Origin: Tanypteryx hageni
Lineage: Eukaryota; Arthropoda; Insecta; Odonata; Petaluridae
Direction: 5' to 3'
DNA length: 64,000 nucleotides
Assembly: GCA_028673005.1 (NCBI GenBank)
Contig: CM054116.1
Span: 146,503,173 to 146,567,172 of the forward strand
Every line of letters starts with the position of its first letter. The first letter of the stretch is position 1. Of this stretch, positions 11,578 to 20,536 are shown one piece after another. Made by a program: the position numbers and the translations under genes. A model generated the notes under the pieces. The model saw nothing but the letters and a program-made list of their open reading frames with translations. It did no database searches and had not been told where the DNA came from.

Positions 11578-13230
11578 CAGGGGTGGATCTAGAAACTTTC
11601 CGGGGGGGGGGGGGCGATTACGGACCATTTACCCACTTGAGTGGGGAATATTTTAATAATTACCCTAAATTAGTATATATGAAATGTATTTTGCTAACAA
11701 CATTTAGTTTGGGTTCCTCATCATAGCTTCTATTAGGTGAAAATATCATATTATATACTTGTATTTTTATCGTAAGGAAAAAAACACTAATATCTACAAT
11801 AGGTAAGAAATACATTTTATTAATTTTATATTGTAACAAATATGATTGCATGAATTTCAAATTTGGAATTTAATCTAACTACATGAATATAATACAGCCA
11901 TCCACAAACCAGTGCTCTCCTGTACATTTTGATATAAATTATTATCTTACAATGTAAAATCGACCCATCAATTGCCAGAATTTGCAAATCGATCTAAAAT
12001 CTCTTCCTGGTTCAGGTAAATATCCTGATGGATATGAAGCAACGCCAAACCCAAAAGTCTGTCGTCACTCATTCGGCTAGGCATCCAGGTTTTTTAGTCG
12101 TCGCAGAGCAGAAAAGCTCCGTTCAGAGCTAGCGACGCTTATAGGGAGAGTTAGTAAAATGCGACGCTTATAGGGAGAGTTAGTAAAATGCGACGCTTAT
12201 AGGGAGAGTTAGTAAAATGTTCAGTAAAATTTTGCAGTTTGGATATATTTCTTCGTCGCACAAACTGAAAACTTTGCATGCATCCAAGTCAATTTTTACA
12301 TGGTTGCACATATATTCATGTTCCCATTTGGTTCTCCACATATTTAATTCGCTTAGAAAAACATCAAATGAAATTGAAACACTCAATTCTTTCAATAAAG
12401 CAGAATACTTGGCCCATAACAATGAAGCTGTATTTAGAAAACAATCTCCATTCAAACAAAGTAGCTTTTTCGGCAATATATTCCCTAAATAGAATGATTT
12501 CAATGTGTCATCTCTATGGCCTCGAAGTGGTATATTTTGTTGACCTAGAGTGATTATCATGGGCAAAGGGCACTTTCGATTATCTTGAACTTGTTTTAAT
12601 CGGGCTGAAATCAACATGTTTTGAACTTCAAATTGGGGCTTTCCAAAATTCCTTAAAAAAATCTATTGCCGACTCTACAGCACGTTTGTGATAGACATTG
12701 CCTTGGTGTTTCTCAAGAATACCATCTTTCCCCAAAAATTTGGAAAATGCAATGATTGGCTTTGATACCAAAACCCCGCTCTCATATTTACAGTTAATCG
12801 CACCAACAGTTTTGGGAGCGAACAAGGTACAATATTTGCAGTAAATGCCTCTTTTCTTAGGAGAATAAACTAGCCAGGCATATTTAACCAAGTGAGATGT
12901 TCAATGTTGCCCTTCTTTCAATGCTCAGAAAATGGAAAGATGTAATTTTTTGGAGGGCAAAATGGATTTTTTAAAAGTTCTTTTTTTGTTAAATTATCTA
13001 ATTATATTCCTTCATTCAAGTAGAAACCTATATCGTTTTTTAACAGAGCACTACTATGATGTTCGATATCGATGGGATAAATTGATGAAATGACTGCACT
13101 TCTGTCTTCATTAGCAAAGATCTCTCTCGTTAAGGAGTTCGTTGGTAGTGAGGTAGAAACTGCCACTTTTTGATTGCTCGAATTTATCTTAGGTTCTGTC
13201 TCTGAAGAATTAAGATAAAAATGCAACATT
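11578..13230 (-). pseudogene. hAT element 1, internally deleted transposase pseudogene
   Basis: A hAT-superfamily relic of the ZMYM1-like type. The left end CAGGGGTGGATCTAG (11578) looks like a hAT terminus; no matching right terminus was found. Reading the minus strand: an N-terminal region (13002-13229), a TTF-type zinc-finger part (12628-12891, WLVYSPKKRGIYCKYCTLF...H..NVYH), then the NIPLRGHRDD motif (about 12530). The sequence then jumps straight to the C-terminal dimerisation block TLPISVASSERSFSALRRLK (about 12080-12140) and ends near 11966. The catalytic core between them is missing, so this is an internal deletion derivative. Frameshifts and a 29-bp triplication also break the tail. 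The superfamily is clear, the element borders are not. Confidence 0.85.
12132..12218. repeat. Perfect 29-bp tandem triplication inside the hAT tail
   Basis: Three identical copies of a 29-bp unit starting GCGACGCTTATAGGG at 12132, 12161 and 12190. On the minus strand the unit encodes the LLTLPISVA segment of the hAT dimerisation domain. As 29 is not a multiple of three, each extra copy shifts the frame. No unique spacers separate the copies. Confidence 0.95.
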
Positions 13231-13234
13231 TTCT

Positions 13235-14350
13235 GGCATTTTTGTGTATTTGATGTCGTTTCTATAACGGGATATCTGGAAATGCACAGAAACTTGTGAC
13301 ATGAGGAAGTTCAGCTAGAGGTGAGGAAGGACTCTAAACAAAAATAAGTAAATCCCCAAACCAGTGAAAAAGGATGAAAGGGGTAGCAAGGCAATAAACC
13401 GATTGCATTGTTTCATCCTTTCACTGGCACCTAGCCAGTAGCGTAGGTCGATGACATGGTCATTGCCCCTGCTCGCAGTTCGAAAGAGAGAGGAATCATA
13501 TGAAACTATCTTTACTGCTCCGGGTGCGAGGGTTCTCCAAAAGGCCCAGAGCCTGGAGTGCACACATTGAGCGCAGTCGAGGGCAGGGTCCCACGTGGAT
13601 AGGTTCCCACCCCTTCACTTGCCATTTGTTGAAAATCCTGAGAATCCCATTCTCCTCCCACCCCCCCAATTAGCACCTTCCAGCACTGACCAGGATGCCC
13701 CATCTCCAAGCGACCCTTTTTGCTCCAACAATCCGTCCAATGACTCTGAAGCTTCCGAAGGTGCTATGGTCAGGCAGAGGGTGACAGAGGCAGGCAGGAA
13801 GCTTTGTCTCAAACACAGATGCGAAGCAGCAGAGGCAGAGGTCTTCCTCCACTGCGCCTGGTCTCTGCCCAATATGCGGATACCATTTGAAATGAAGAGT
13901 GTCAAAAACTCCGCCTGCCCTACGTTCAGTGTGCGAAGAAACTAAATCCTGTGAAAGACAGCGATTATAAAGACGAGAAGCATGGGAAATTTCGAAGAAG
14001 TATTTGTGCCAAAACTTAAGCCTACTGGAGGAACCGTCCCGCCGCATGATGGCCTGCTCACCGAGCTCATTCCTTTGTCCCAGAGAGAATCCAAGTGGGG
14101 GGTGATCGCCTTCCCCGTAAGTTTATTGGAAAATAAAACTTCAAATAAGGATAAACAAAGATGCTAGATGCACACAGGGACAGGAGAGATGAGGTTTTGT
14201 ATTTGCCCACTCAATAAAAAAATGCCAAAAAATATAAATTTTTACCTTAGTAATTTGAGCTTCAATATCAGTATCTTCAATGTTATTCTCACTATCAATC
14301 TCTGAACTGACACTTTCTTCCAAATCACTTTCAAGTAAGATTTCAGTATA
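13235..14350. other. Unassigned DNA between hAT 1 and mariner
   Basis: The part at 13420-14110 is GC-richer and holds overlapping open frames on both strands, none with a recognisable domain. It may be the interior of an older element or an untranslated host sequence. I cannot assign it. Confidence 0.35.
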
Positions 14351-15701
14351 CGAGGGTCAATTTTAAAGTAAGAACCCTTTTTTTTCATAAAAAAATAAAA
14401 ACTTGTGACGGGCTAGGGTTTCTCGGAGAGGAAGGGGCACAAATGAAAGTTACACGTAATAACAGAAACACCTTTAATCGCCTGGGGCGCACACTACACT
14501 CTGTAAGCTTCCACAAGAGAAGAGAGAACTGACGCGCACCCTGTTGGCTGCGCGCAAAAACAAAATAAAAATGAAGAGCAAAGTCCGTTATCGGTCTGGT
14601 CTTGTTACAAACTTTATATATCCAAATAATTTTATTGCTACTACTACGTACAACATTTCTTTATTTTTCTACATAGTCCCCATAGAGATCCAGGCATTTG
14701 TTCAGATGTGGCACGAGCTTGACGATCCCCTCATCATAGAAGTCGGCCACCAGTCCATCCAACCAACCCAGAACTGTTTCTTTGTTTCTTTCACTTCATC
14801 TGTTTCCATCTGTTTGCCGCCCAAAAACTCCTTCAGTTTTGTGAAAAGATGGAAGTCCGAAGGTGCCAGATCAGGACTGTAGGGAGGATGGTCGAGGATT
14901 TCCCAATCAATTTTCTCCAACAGTGCTTGTGTTTTTTGTGTAACATGTGGCCGCGCGTTGTCATGAAGCAGATACACTCCCCTAGTGATTAGGCCATGCC
15001 GGTGGTTTTGGATAGCACGCAGTAGCCTTGTCAATGTTTCACAATATGCGTTTGCATTGATGGTTTCTCCGCGAGGCGAGAAGTCAACGAAAAGAACGCC
15101 TTTCCTGTCCCAAAAAACGGTGGCCATGATTTTCAGAGTTGAAGGTGTCTGCTTGAATTTTCGTGGTTTTGTCGGAGTGTGGGGGTGATGCCATTCAAGA
15201 GACTGCTGCTTACTCTCTGGCGTGTAGTGTGAGACCCAAGTCTCATCTCCCGTCACGATATGGTCCAAGAATTCATCACCATCTATGTGGTAGCATTCCA
15301 AAAATGACAGAGCAGCACCCATGCGTTTCTGCTTGTGTGCGTCTGTGAGCATTCTTGGAACCCACCTGGCACAAATCTTTCCATATTGGAGGTGAACTGT
15401 GACAATCTTATAGAGAACAGATTGTGAAAAATTTGGAAAAGTCTCATGAAGCCCATCAATAGTGAAGTGCCTGCTTTCACGAATGTGCGCATCGACCTTG
15501 TTTTTCAAGTCCTCACTCATGACAGACGGGCGTCCAAATCATGCGTCATCGTGCACACTTGTCCTTCCACCATTAAACAGACAACACCACTTTCGCACAT
15601 TCCCTTCGTTCATTAAACCTTCCCCATACACTTCCACAAGTTGGCGATGGATTTCGGCAGGGCGAATTTTTTTCACGTTCAAAAATCTAATCACTGAACA
15701 C

Positions 15702-18491
15702 CAGTGGCAGCTCGTAGCTAAAATTAGTGGGGGTGCTGCTCCAGAAAATTTTTAGCCTTTGTTTTAAAATTGTGTAAAAGGAAAAAAACATGTATAAAAA
15801 GAAAATTTATTCAGGAACTTGATAAAATCTTAACAAAAAACCAAACATTTTTTACTTACTTTAACTTAAATTGTTACAGTTCAAGCTTGATCTATTCATT
15901 TAAAAATGAAATCCATTCTTCTTGTTTTAATTTGCGCAAAAAGTTCAATAATTTTCTCCTTGATCTCTGGATGACAATTGAGGAAAATTTTCTCCATTGA
16001 AAGTACTGCAAGCGCATTTAGTCTTTCCGAATTCATAGTGCTTCTTAAAAAAGTTTTTATTCTTTTCAATGTTGAAAAGCAGCGCTCTGCCTCTGATGTA
16101 GTCATGGGAATTGTCAAGAGGATTTTTATCAGTTTTGTAATTTCACTAAAAACATCATCTAGATTATTTTCCAAGATAAATTTCAGCAGCTCAATTAATT
16201 TGCAATATTCATGAATATCAGTCCTACAATAGAATACTTTTAGTTCAGTTTCAAGCTTTTCTTTGTCAATCATGGGATAAGCTTCAGTGGTCAGTACTAT
16301 CTCTTTTGTGGGATGTTCATTCTTAAATATAGTGAAGCATTTCTTGTTGAACAATTTAGCAGCTACTAAGTGTTTAGTGGAAGAATATCTGTCCATTATA
16401 TCAACACATATATAGTCACACACTTCCTTAGCTTCTGCCATGAGTGTCTTTGAAGGATTCTCACAGTACTTTGAGTTTCTCAATTCTAAAATAGCAGTTT
16501 TGAAATTTGTTATATATTCATTAACTTTAAACACACTAATTTCTCGAGATTGCATTTGGTTGTAAATTATTTCAACATGAAGCATAATCTGATGAAAAAG
16601 CTCTAACCAAAACTTGAAATTATCATAATTCAGGTATTTTAAAATTCCTGTTGCTTCTGCAATGGTTTGATCTGCTTTTGATGTTGACTGAATTTCAGTA
16701 AGGCAGTTTTTTAAAGGTTGCAAATTTTCATGAACTCTGTTTATGGTCCGTATGTTGAAATTCCACCTTGTAGAGGATGGACGTGGAATGCTGACGTCCA
16801 TATGTTTCTTGAGAATGGACACACGTTGTGGTGATCTTGAGAAGAATGTTGGAATAGCCAGAATGTTAGAGAAAAATATTCTTGCGTTTCGTGTAATACT
16901 TGCTGCATTTCTCATTATTAAATTAAGTTGATGTGCATAACAGTGAATGAAATGTGCATTACTATAAACTGCTTTTATTTTTGCTTGAACTCCTGCTTTT
17001 TTGCCTTTCATGACATTTGCACCATCAAATGTCTGAGCTATCAGTTTTTGTCCATTTCCATTAAGGATTATGTCCAATTGTTCTAAAATATGTTTTGATA
17101 TGCCATCTGCAGTTTGATTTTCTGGAATAAAGAATCCCCAAAAACGCTCAAATATTTCTTCATTCAATACGTACCGTAGAACAAGGACCATTTGAGTGTG
17201 TTCCGAAACATCTGTTGTGTCATCAGCCATGACAGCTACAAAGGAAGCTTTTCTAATTTCCGTCCTTATCTCTTCATGGTATATTTGTAGCAGGCAGTCA
17301 AGTATCTCATTCTGAATGGTCTTAGAAACACCTTTGAAGACTGCACTGGTTTCTAAGTGATTCTTCAAATCTGAATCTAATTTAGATGCAAAATTTACTA
17401 ATCCTCTAAATACCCCTGGATTTACTGAATCGTCTTTTTCATCATGTCCACGTAAGGGAGTTTCAAAGTTTCCACAAAAGTAAATGCAGTCTATTATTTT
17501 GGACAAAATTTCACGGTTCTTTTTAACTTTTATATTATGCTCATTGATTGAAAGTCTGTATGCCTCACTAAGTTTCTCCTTAATACTTACGGTTCCTAAA
17601 AGTGACAGTGAAACAACATTATCAACGTGCTTCTTTGACTTCTCATGCTTTTCAGTTTTTTCTTTCATTTTGTTTATATTTCTAAAACCATCTTTTGTCC
17701 ACGGTACATCACCTCCAATCAGCAAACACGGGAAGCAAAACAGTGCATTTTTTACTTCACAGCCGCAAAGCCAACTTTTCCGTTGGTACCATTCAGAATT
17801 AAAGCTACGAATATATTTCTTGTTGTTGCTTTTGCCTGGCTGAGATATTAGAATATCAGGTGTTGAACGACCTCTTTTCTTAACTGTAACTTTCTCATGG
17901 AGAGATAGCTGTGAAAACTTAAGCTGTTGAAGTTCACTTACAGTCACAGAACTTATTTCTTGGGGATGCAAGGCCATGGTTAAAGTTTTCTGTTAAATAA
18001 AAGAACCGAAAAAAAATGAATCAAATAGAATAGCTGGAAGCAGAATAATAATCTAATTCTACACTCTTCTACACTTTATCACATTCAAGAATATGGTACA
18101 CGGTTTTTAAGCACAACACACGCTGAGTAAAAAAATCTTCCTTCCACCATCACGCCAGAGCCGGCACTGCGAGAGCAACAGTGCTCTCTCTACCTGGCAG
18201 TCCCGCCTTCCTCCTCACCCCCCACCTATGTGCGCATGCGCACAACAGTCAAACACCACGTCGCTGGCACTGTGAAGCACACAGTTCCATACAAAGATTT
18301 TTGTATCTTTTTCATAAACTGGGGGATGGCTACTGAAGTACTGACATTAAGCTTAAGGAATATATATTGTACTACAAAAATAAAGAAAGAATTAAAGAAA
18401 AAAGGACTCATTATATTAAATGTTATCGATAATATCAAGTGGAAATAGGGGGTGCTGCAGTTCCGCAGTGCCTATACACGAGCTGCCACTG
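15702..18491 (-). mobile_element. hAT element 2, complete with TIRs and 8-bp TSD
   Basis: Termini are a perfect 14-bp inverted repeat, CAGTGGCAGCTCGT. The element is flanked by perfect 8-bp duplications CTGAACAC at 15694-15701 and 18492-18499. These lie within mariner coding sequence, so the hAT inserted after mariner. Length is 2790 bp, normal for an autonomous hAT. With an uninterrupted transposase, it is the best candidate in the window for a recently active DNA transposon. Confidence 0.93.
15896..17977 (-). CDS. hAT transposase, 693 aa, uninterrupted (ZMYM1-like type)
   Basis: A full-length hAT transposase with no stop or frameshift, starting at the Met at 17977 inside intact element ends. 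A TTF-type zinc finger at residues about 63-117 (W63, C71, C73, C81, C84, H111, H117) should bind DNA. The RNase-H-like core shows VMADDTTDVSEH (Asp 252/253), FDGANVMKG (Asp 318), the conserved CYAH (C346, H349) and STRW (402-405). The C-terminal dimerisation region has LLTIPMTTSEAERCFS (about 620-635), holding the likely catalytic Glu, then LKRIKTFLRSTM. Length and order fit the ZMYM1 / 52-kDa-repressor-like hAT branch. It would act in the nucleus to cut and paste its element. It could be transcribed from the element's own right side (17978-18491). Activity is an inference. Confidence 0.93.
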   Translation of the reverse strand: MALHPQEISSVTVSELQQLKFSQLSLHEKVTVKKRGRSTPDILISQPGKSNNKKYIRSFNSEWYQRKSWLCGCEVKNALFCFPCLLIGGDVPWTKDGFRNINKMKEKTEKHEKSKKHVDNVVSLSLLGTVSIKEKLSEAYRLSINEHNIKVKKNREILSKIIDCIYFCGNFETPLRGHDEKDDSVNPGVFRGLVNFASKLDSDLKNHLETSAVFKGVSKTIQNEILDCLLQIYHEEIRTEIRKASFVAVMADDTTDVSEHTQMVLVLRYVLNEEIFERFWGFFIPENQTADGISKHILEQLDIILNGNGQKLIAQTFDGANVMKGKKAGVQAKIKAVYSNAHFIHCYAHQLNLIMRNAASITRNARIFFSNILAIPTFFSRSPQRVSILKKHMDVSIPRPSSTRWNFNIRTINRVHENLQPLKNCLTEIQSTSKADQTIAEATGILKYLNYDNFKFWLELFHQIMLHVEIIYNQMQSREISVFKVNEYITNFKTAILELRNSKYCENPSKTLMAEAKEVCDYICVDIMDRYSSTKHLVAAKLFNKKCFTIFKNEHPTKEIVLTTEAYPMIDKEKLETELKVFYCRTDIHEYCKLIELLKFILENNLDDVFSEITKLIKILLTIPMTTSEAERCFSTLKRIKTFLRSTMNSERLNALAVLSMEKIFLNCHPEIKEKIIELFAQIKTRRMDFIFK

Positions 18492-18701
18492 CTGAACACA
18501 CTTCACAATTGGCGGGATTAGTGATAGACATGGTTCTTTATAAAGCACTGTGAAAAATCAACCAACTCACTCAAATGCTCAGCGCACACTGAGGACGTGG
18601 CCGGGGCCCTAGAGAGAGCATTCATCCTTGAGACGTCTCCCGTCAATGACCTGCGCGGGTAGGGTGCGCAAACGGTTCTTACTTTAAAAATGACCTTCGT
18701 A

Positions 18702-19229
18702 CTATTCATCACCAGGTTTTGCTTGCGTTTTCTGTTAGTTGATGCCATGATAAGTTCAACTCTTTTAATCTCTTAGAAATTAAACAAAAGTAACAATGGA
18801 AAAGTAACAAACAATAGCTGCATCTGTACAGCGTAAATGTTTCCCTCAGAGCAGCAAGAGGATATTTTTTTTGTGCGATCCAAGCGCATCCCATCCACTC
18901 TGATCACGCTTTTGGTCAAGAGATAGCATGGTAAATATCTTTGAATGGGCTCGTTTGTGCATTGATGTCAGATAAGTGTTTCTCTCTCTCACTCTCATTA
19001 TGTTGTTCTCAAGAAATGATGAACCAAGCACTAGCCCAGATCCGAAGACCATTCCTCCTCCTCACCTGGTCAACATTCCCGATCTTCTTTTGTTGTTGTA
19101 TTAAAGCCTAAAACCATAGCTAACCTAACCAAACCTACCTGAGGCAAAGTCGTATTTCTATTTAACCCCTGATGTTGACTGGGTAATTCACTAGTTCAGG
19201 AAAAAACAAAAAAGACCAAAAATAGCATT
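18702..19229. other. Unassigned flank of mariner
   Basis: No coding signal. Around 19118-19140 there is a short CCTAA-rich phrase, too degenerate to be telomeric repeat. Confidence 0.4.
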
Positions 19230-19459
19230 GGAGAAGTTCACCTAGTAAGTTTCACGCTTTTCCATTTTACTATATGGAGGTTGTTTTTCATCAGGGTACA
19301 TTTTCCCATTATAATATATGGAGAATTACGATAATATGGAGGTACGATATAAAGAGGTTTCCATATACCATTAACGTAAAGTTTTGGCGGGACCAAAAAG
19401 ATATTACAAAATACAGAGGTTTACGATAAATGGAGGTTCACTATATAGAGGTTTTACTG
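19230..19459 (-). mobile_element. pogo/Tigger-like terminus with subterminal repeats
   Basis: The minus strand begins CAGTAAAACCTCTATATAG, a form typical of pogo-like DNA transposon ends, with TA next to it. Within 230 bp a short word related to ACCTCCATATA recurs about five times as subterminal repeats. An inward-facing partner end may be CAGTAAAACC at 11569, directly abutting hAT element 1. If so, the two ends bracket an 8-kb nest. No transposase of this element was recognised between them. Confidence 0.4.
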
Positions 19460-19522
19460 TATATGAAATGTCACTTTTAGCAAAAATTAGGACACCACCA
19501 TCCACATGAGAAGATCTGCAGT

Positions 19523-20536
19523 ATGATGAGGCACACATGTACCCTGGAACAGTCACTGACACTGTTTTTCTCCGATTTAAAGATGGTGTCTTGTCAGAGT
19601 ACGTACAATTGTGGCTCTTGCCAAAATAGCCTTGTGAACGGCGATAATGCAATATCGTGTGGTATTTGTTCGAATTTATTCCACATTAGATGTACGGAAT
19701 TGAACGAGCCAAGTCTCAACGTCATCTGAGAAACTCCTTCCGTATTTTGGATGTGTTTGTTTTGCCGTGTTCGGAAGGTAAACGAAATATCCAAAATGGC
19801 AGCCGACATTGAAACTTTGAAGATGGAAGTATTTCTCCTGAAGGAGGACACCAAGGAGAGAAATCCCTCTTCTAAGCCCGTTTCCTCTAATACCAAAACA
19901 ATTAATTCTTCAATTAAGCATCAACCACTCCATCATACTAAATCGCACCAGCGAATCCCGGAAACGATTGCTTCCCCGAGCGTTGTCACTAAAGAAGACG
20001 CAGTTCTCCAGGAATCACCGGTTGATGAGGATAACTTTCAAGTTGTAAGGTATAAAAATAGAACTGGTAAAAATCGCACTATCATTAAAGGGTCAGGTGT
20101 CAATAAAAACACCGAAACTAAATTTTGCGGCGCTCCTCTGCGAGCATGGCTCCATGTGAGTCGTGTTAACGCACTAGCCACGTGTGACGACATTCTTGAC
20201 TATTTAAAATTGAACTTCAATGACCATGATTTCACGTGTGAAAATCTGTTCCAAGGAAATAAAAGTGCATGGTTCAAAATAAGTGCGAACTTTTCACTAT
20301 TGGAGGACTTAAATGACCCCAGAAGATGGCCCAATGGTGTTCATGTTAGAAGATTTGTTTTTCCGAAATCAGGAACAGTGTCTCGAGTAGCTGACGAAGA
20401 ATCCCCAGCAACTGACACCAAAAATGTTCCTGATGCTGAAGCTGGCAGTGATTCTATCCCTGAAATAATGTGCAAGCCGACATCAAGTGTTGTTACCCGT
20501 AGCCAGATAGGGATCTCTAAACGGAAAATTAAGTGA
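19523..20536 (+). pseudogene. CR1/Jockey-like LINE ORF1 with PHD-type zinc finger
   Basis: The first ORF of the LINE that extends to 23.6 kb. It starts with a PHD-like finger: CGSC, CGIC, H..C, then FWMCLFC with the last Cys pair (about 19610-19770). Such fingers are known in ORF1 proteins of CR1/L2-type arthropod LINEs, where ORF1 is an RNA-binding partner in the particle. A TGA at 19730-19732 interrupts the finger in frame. A coiled-coil-prone stretch follows (ISKMAADIETLKMEVFLLKE), then a basic, Ser/Thr-rich middle and an alpha/beta-like C-terminal part (LRAWLHVSRVNA to about 20360). The frame stops with TGA at 20534-20536. Confidence 0.75.

Larger units (their letters stand above)
14661..18531 (-). 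pseudogene. mariner transposase, interrupted
   Basis: The transposase starts at 18531 (MSITNPANCEV), is cut by the hAT insertion at 15702-18499, and resumes with the helix-turn-helix region (RPAEIHRQLVEVYGEG, about 15640-15690). One nonsense codon (TGA where Trp is expected) lies just before GRPSVMSED, near 15540. The catalytic domain at 14702-15520 is otherwise well kept: VTGDETWVSHY, HDNARPH and SPDLAPSDFHLF give the D,D34D triad. A frameshift near 14760 displaces the end, which in the other frame reads GIVKLVPHLNKCLDLYGD and stops at 14661. The protein is a cut-and-paste transposase by family. This copy is dead, with few lesions other than the insertion, implying moderate age. Confidence 0.9.
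14351..18699 (-). mobile_element. mariner (DD34D) element, split by hAT element 2
   Basis: Terminal inverted repeats are visible at both ends: left CGAGGGTCAATTTTAAAG and right (reverse complement) CGAAGGTCATTTTTAAAG, followed by AAGAACC on both sides. TA dinucleotides flank them (14349-14350 and 18700-18701), the mariner target duplication. The span is 4.35 kb because a 2.79-kb hAT element plus its TSD lies inside. Without these it would be about 1.55 kb, a normal mariner size. Confidence 0.85.

Noticed and set aside
11586..11613. Poly-G tract as a regulatory G-quadruplex
   Set aside because: A plain homopolymer run in the hAT terminus, more likely slippage or sequencing noise.
12132..12218. 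CRISPR-like array of 29-bp repeats
   Set aside because: The copies are directly adjacent without spacers and lie inside eukaryotic transposase coding sequence.
13595..14047. Overlapping open frames on both strands as a possible gene
   Set aside because: No domain, no splice context and no homology I can recognise; both strands are open, suggesting base composition.
19110..19140. Interstitial telomeric (CCTAA)n repeat, also near 27393-27412
   Set aside because: Only a few degenerate units, easily by chance or shared repeat wording; no array.
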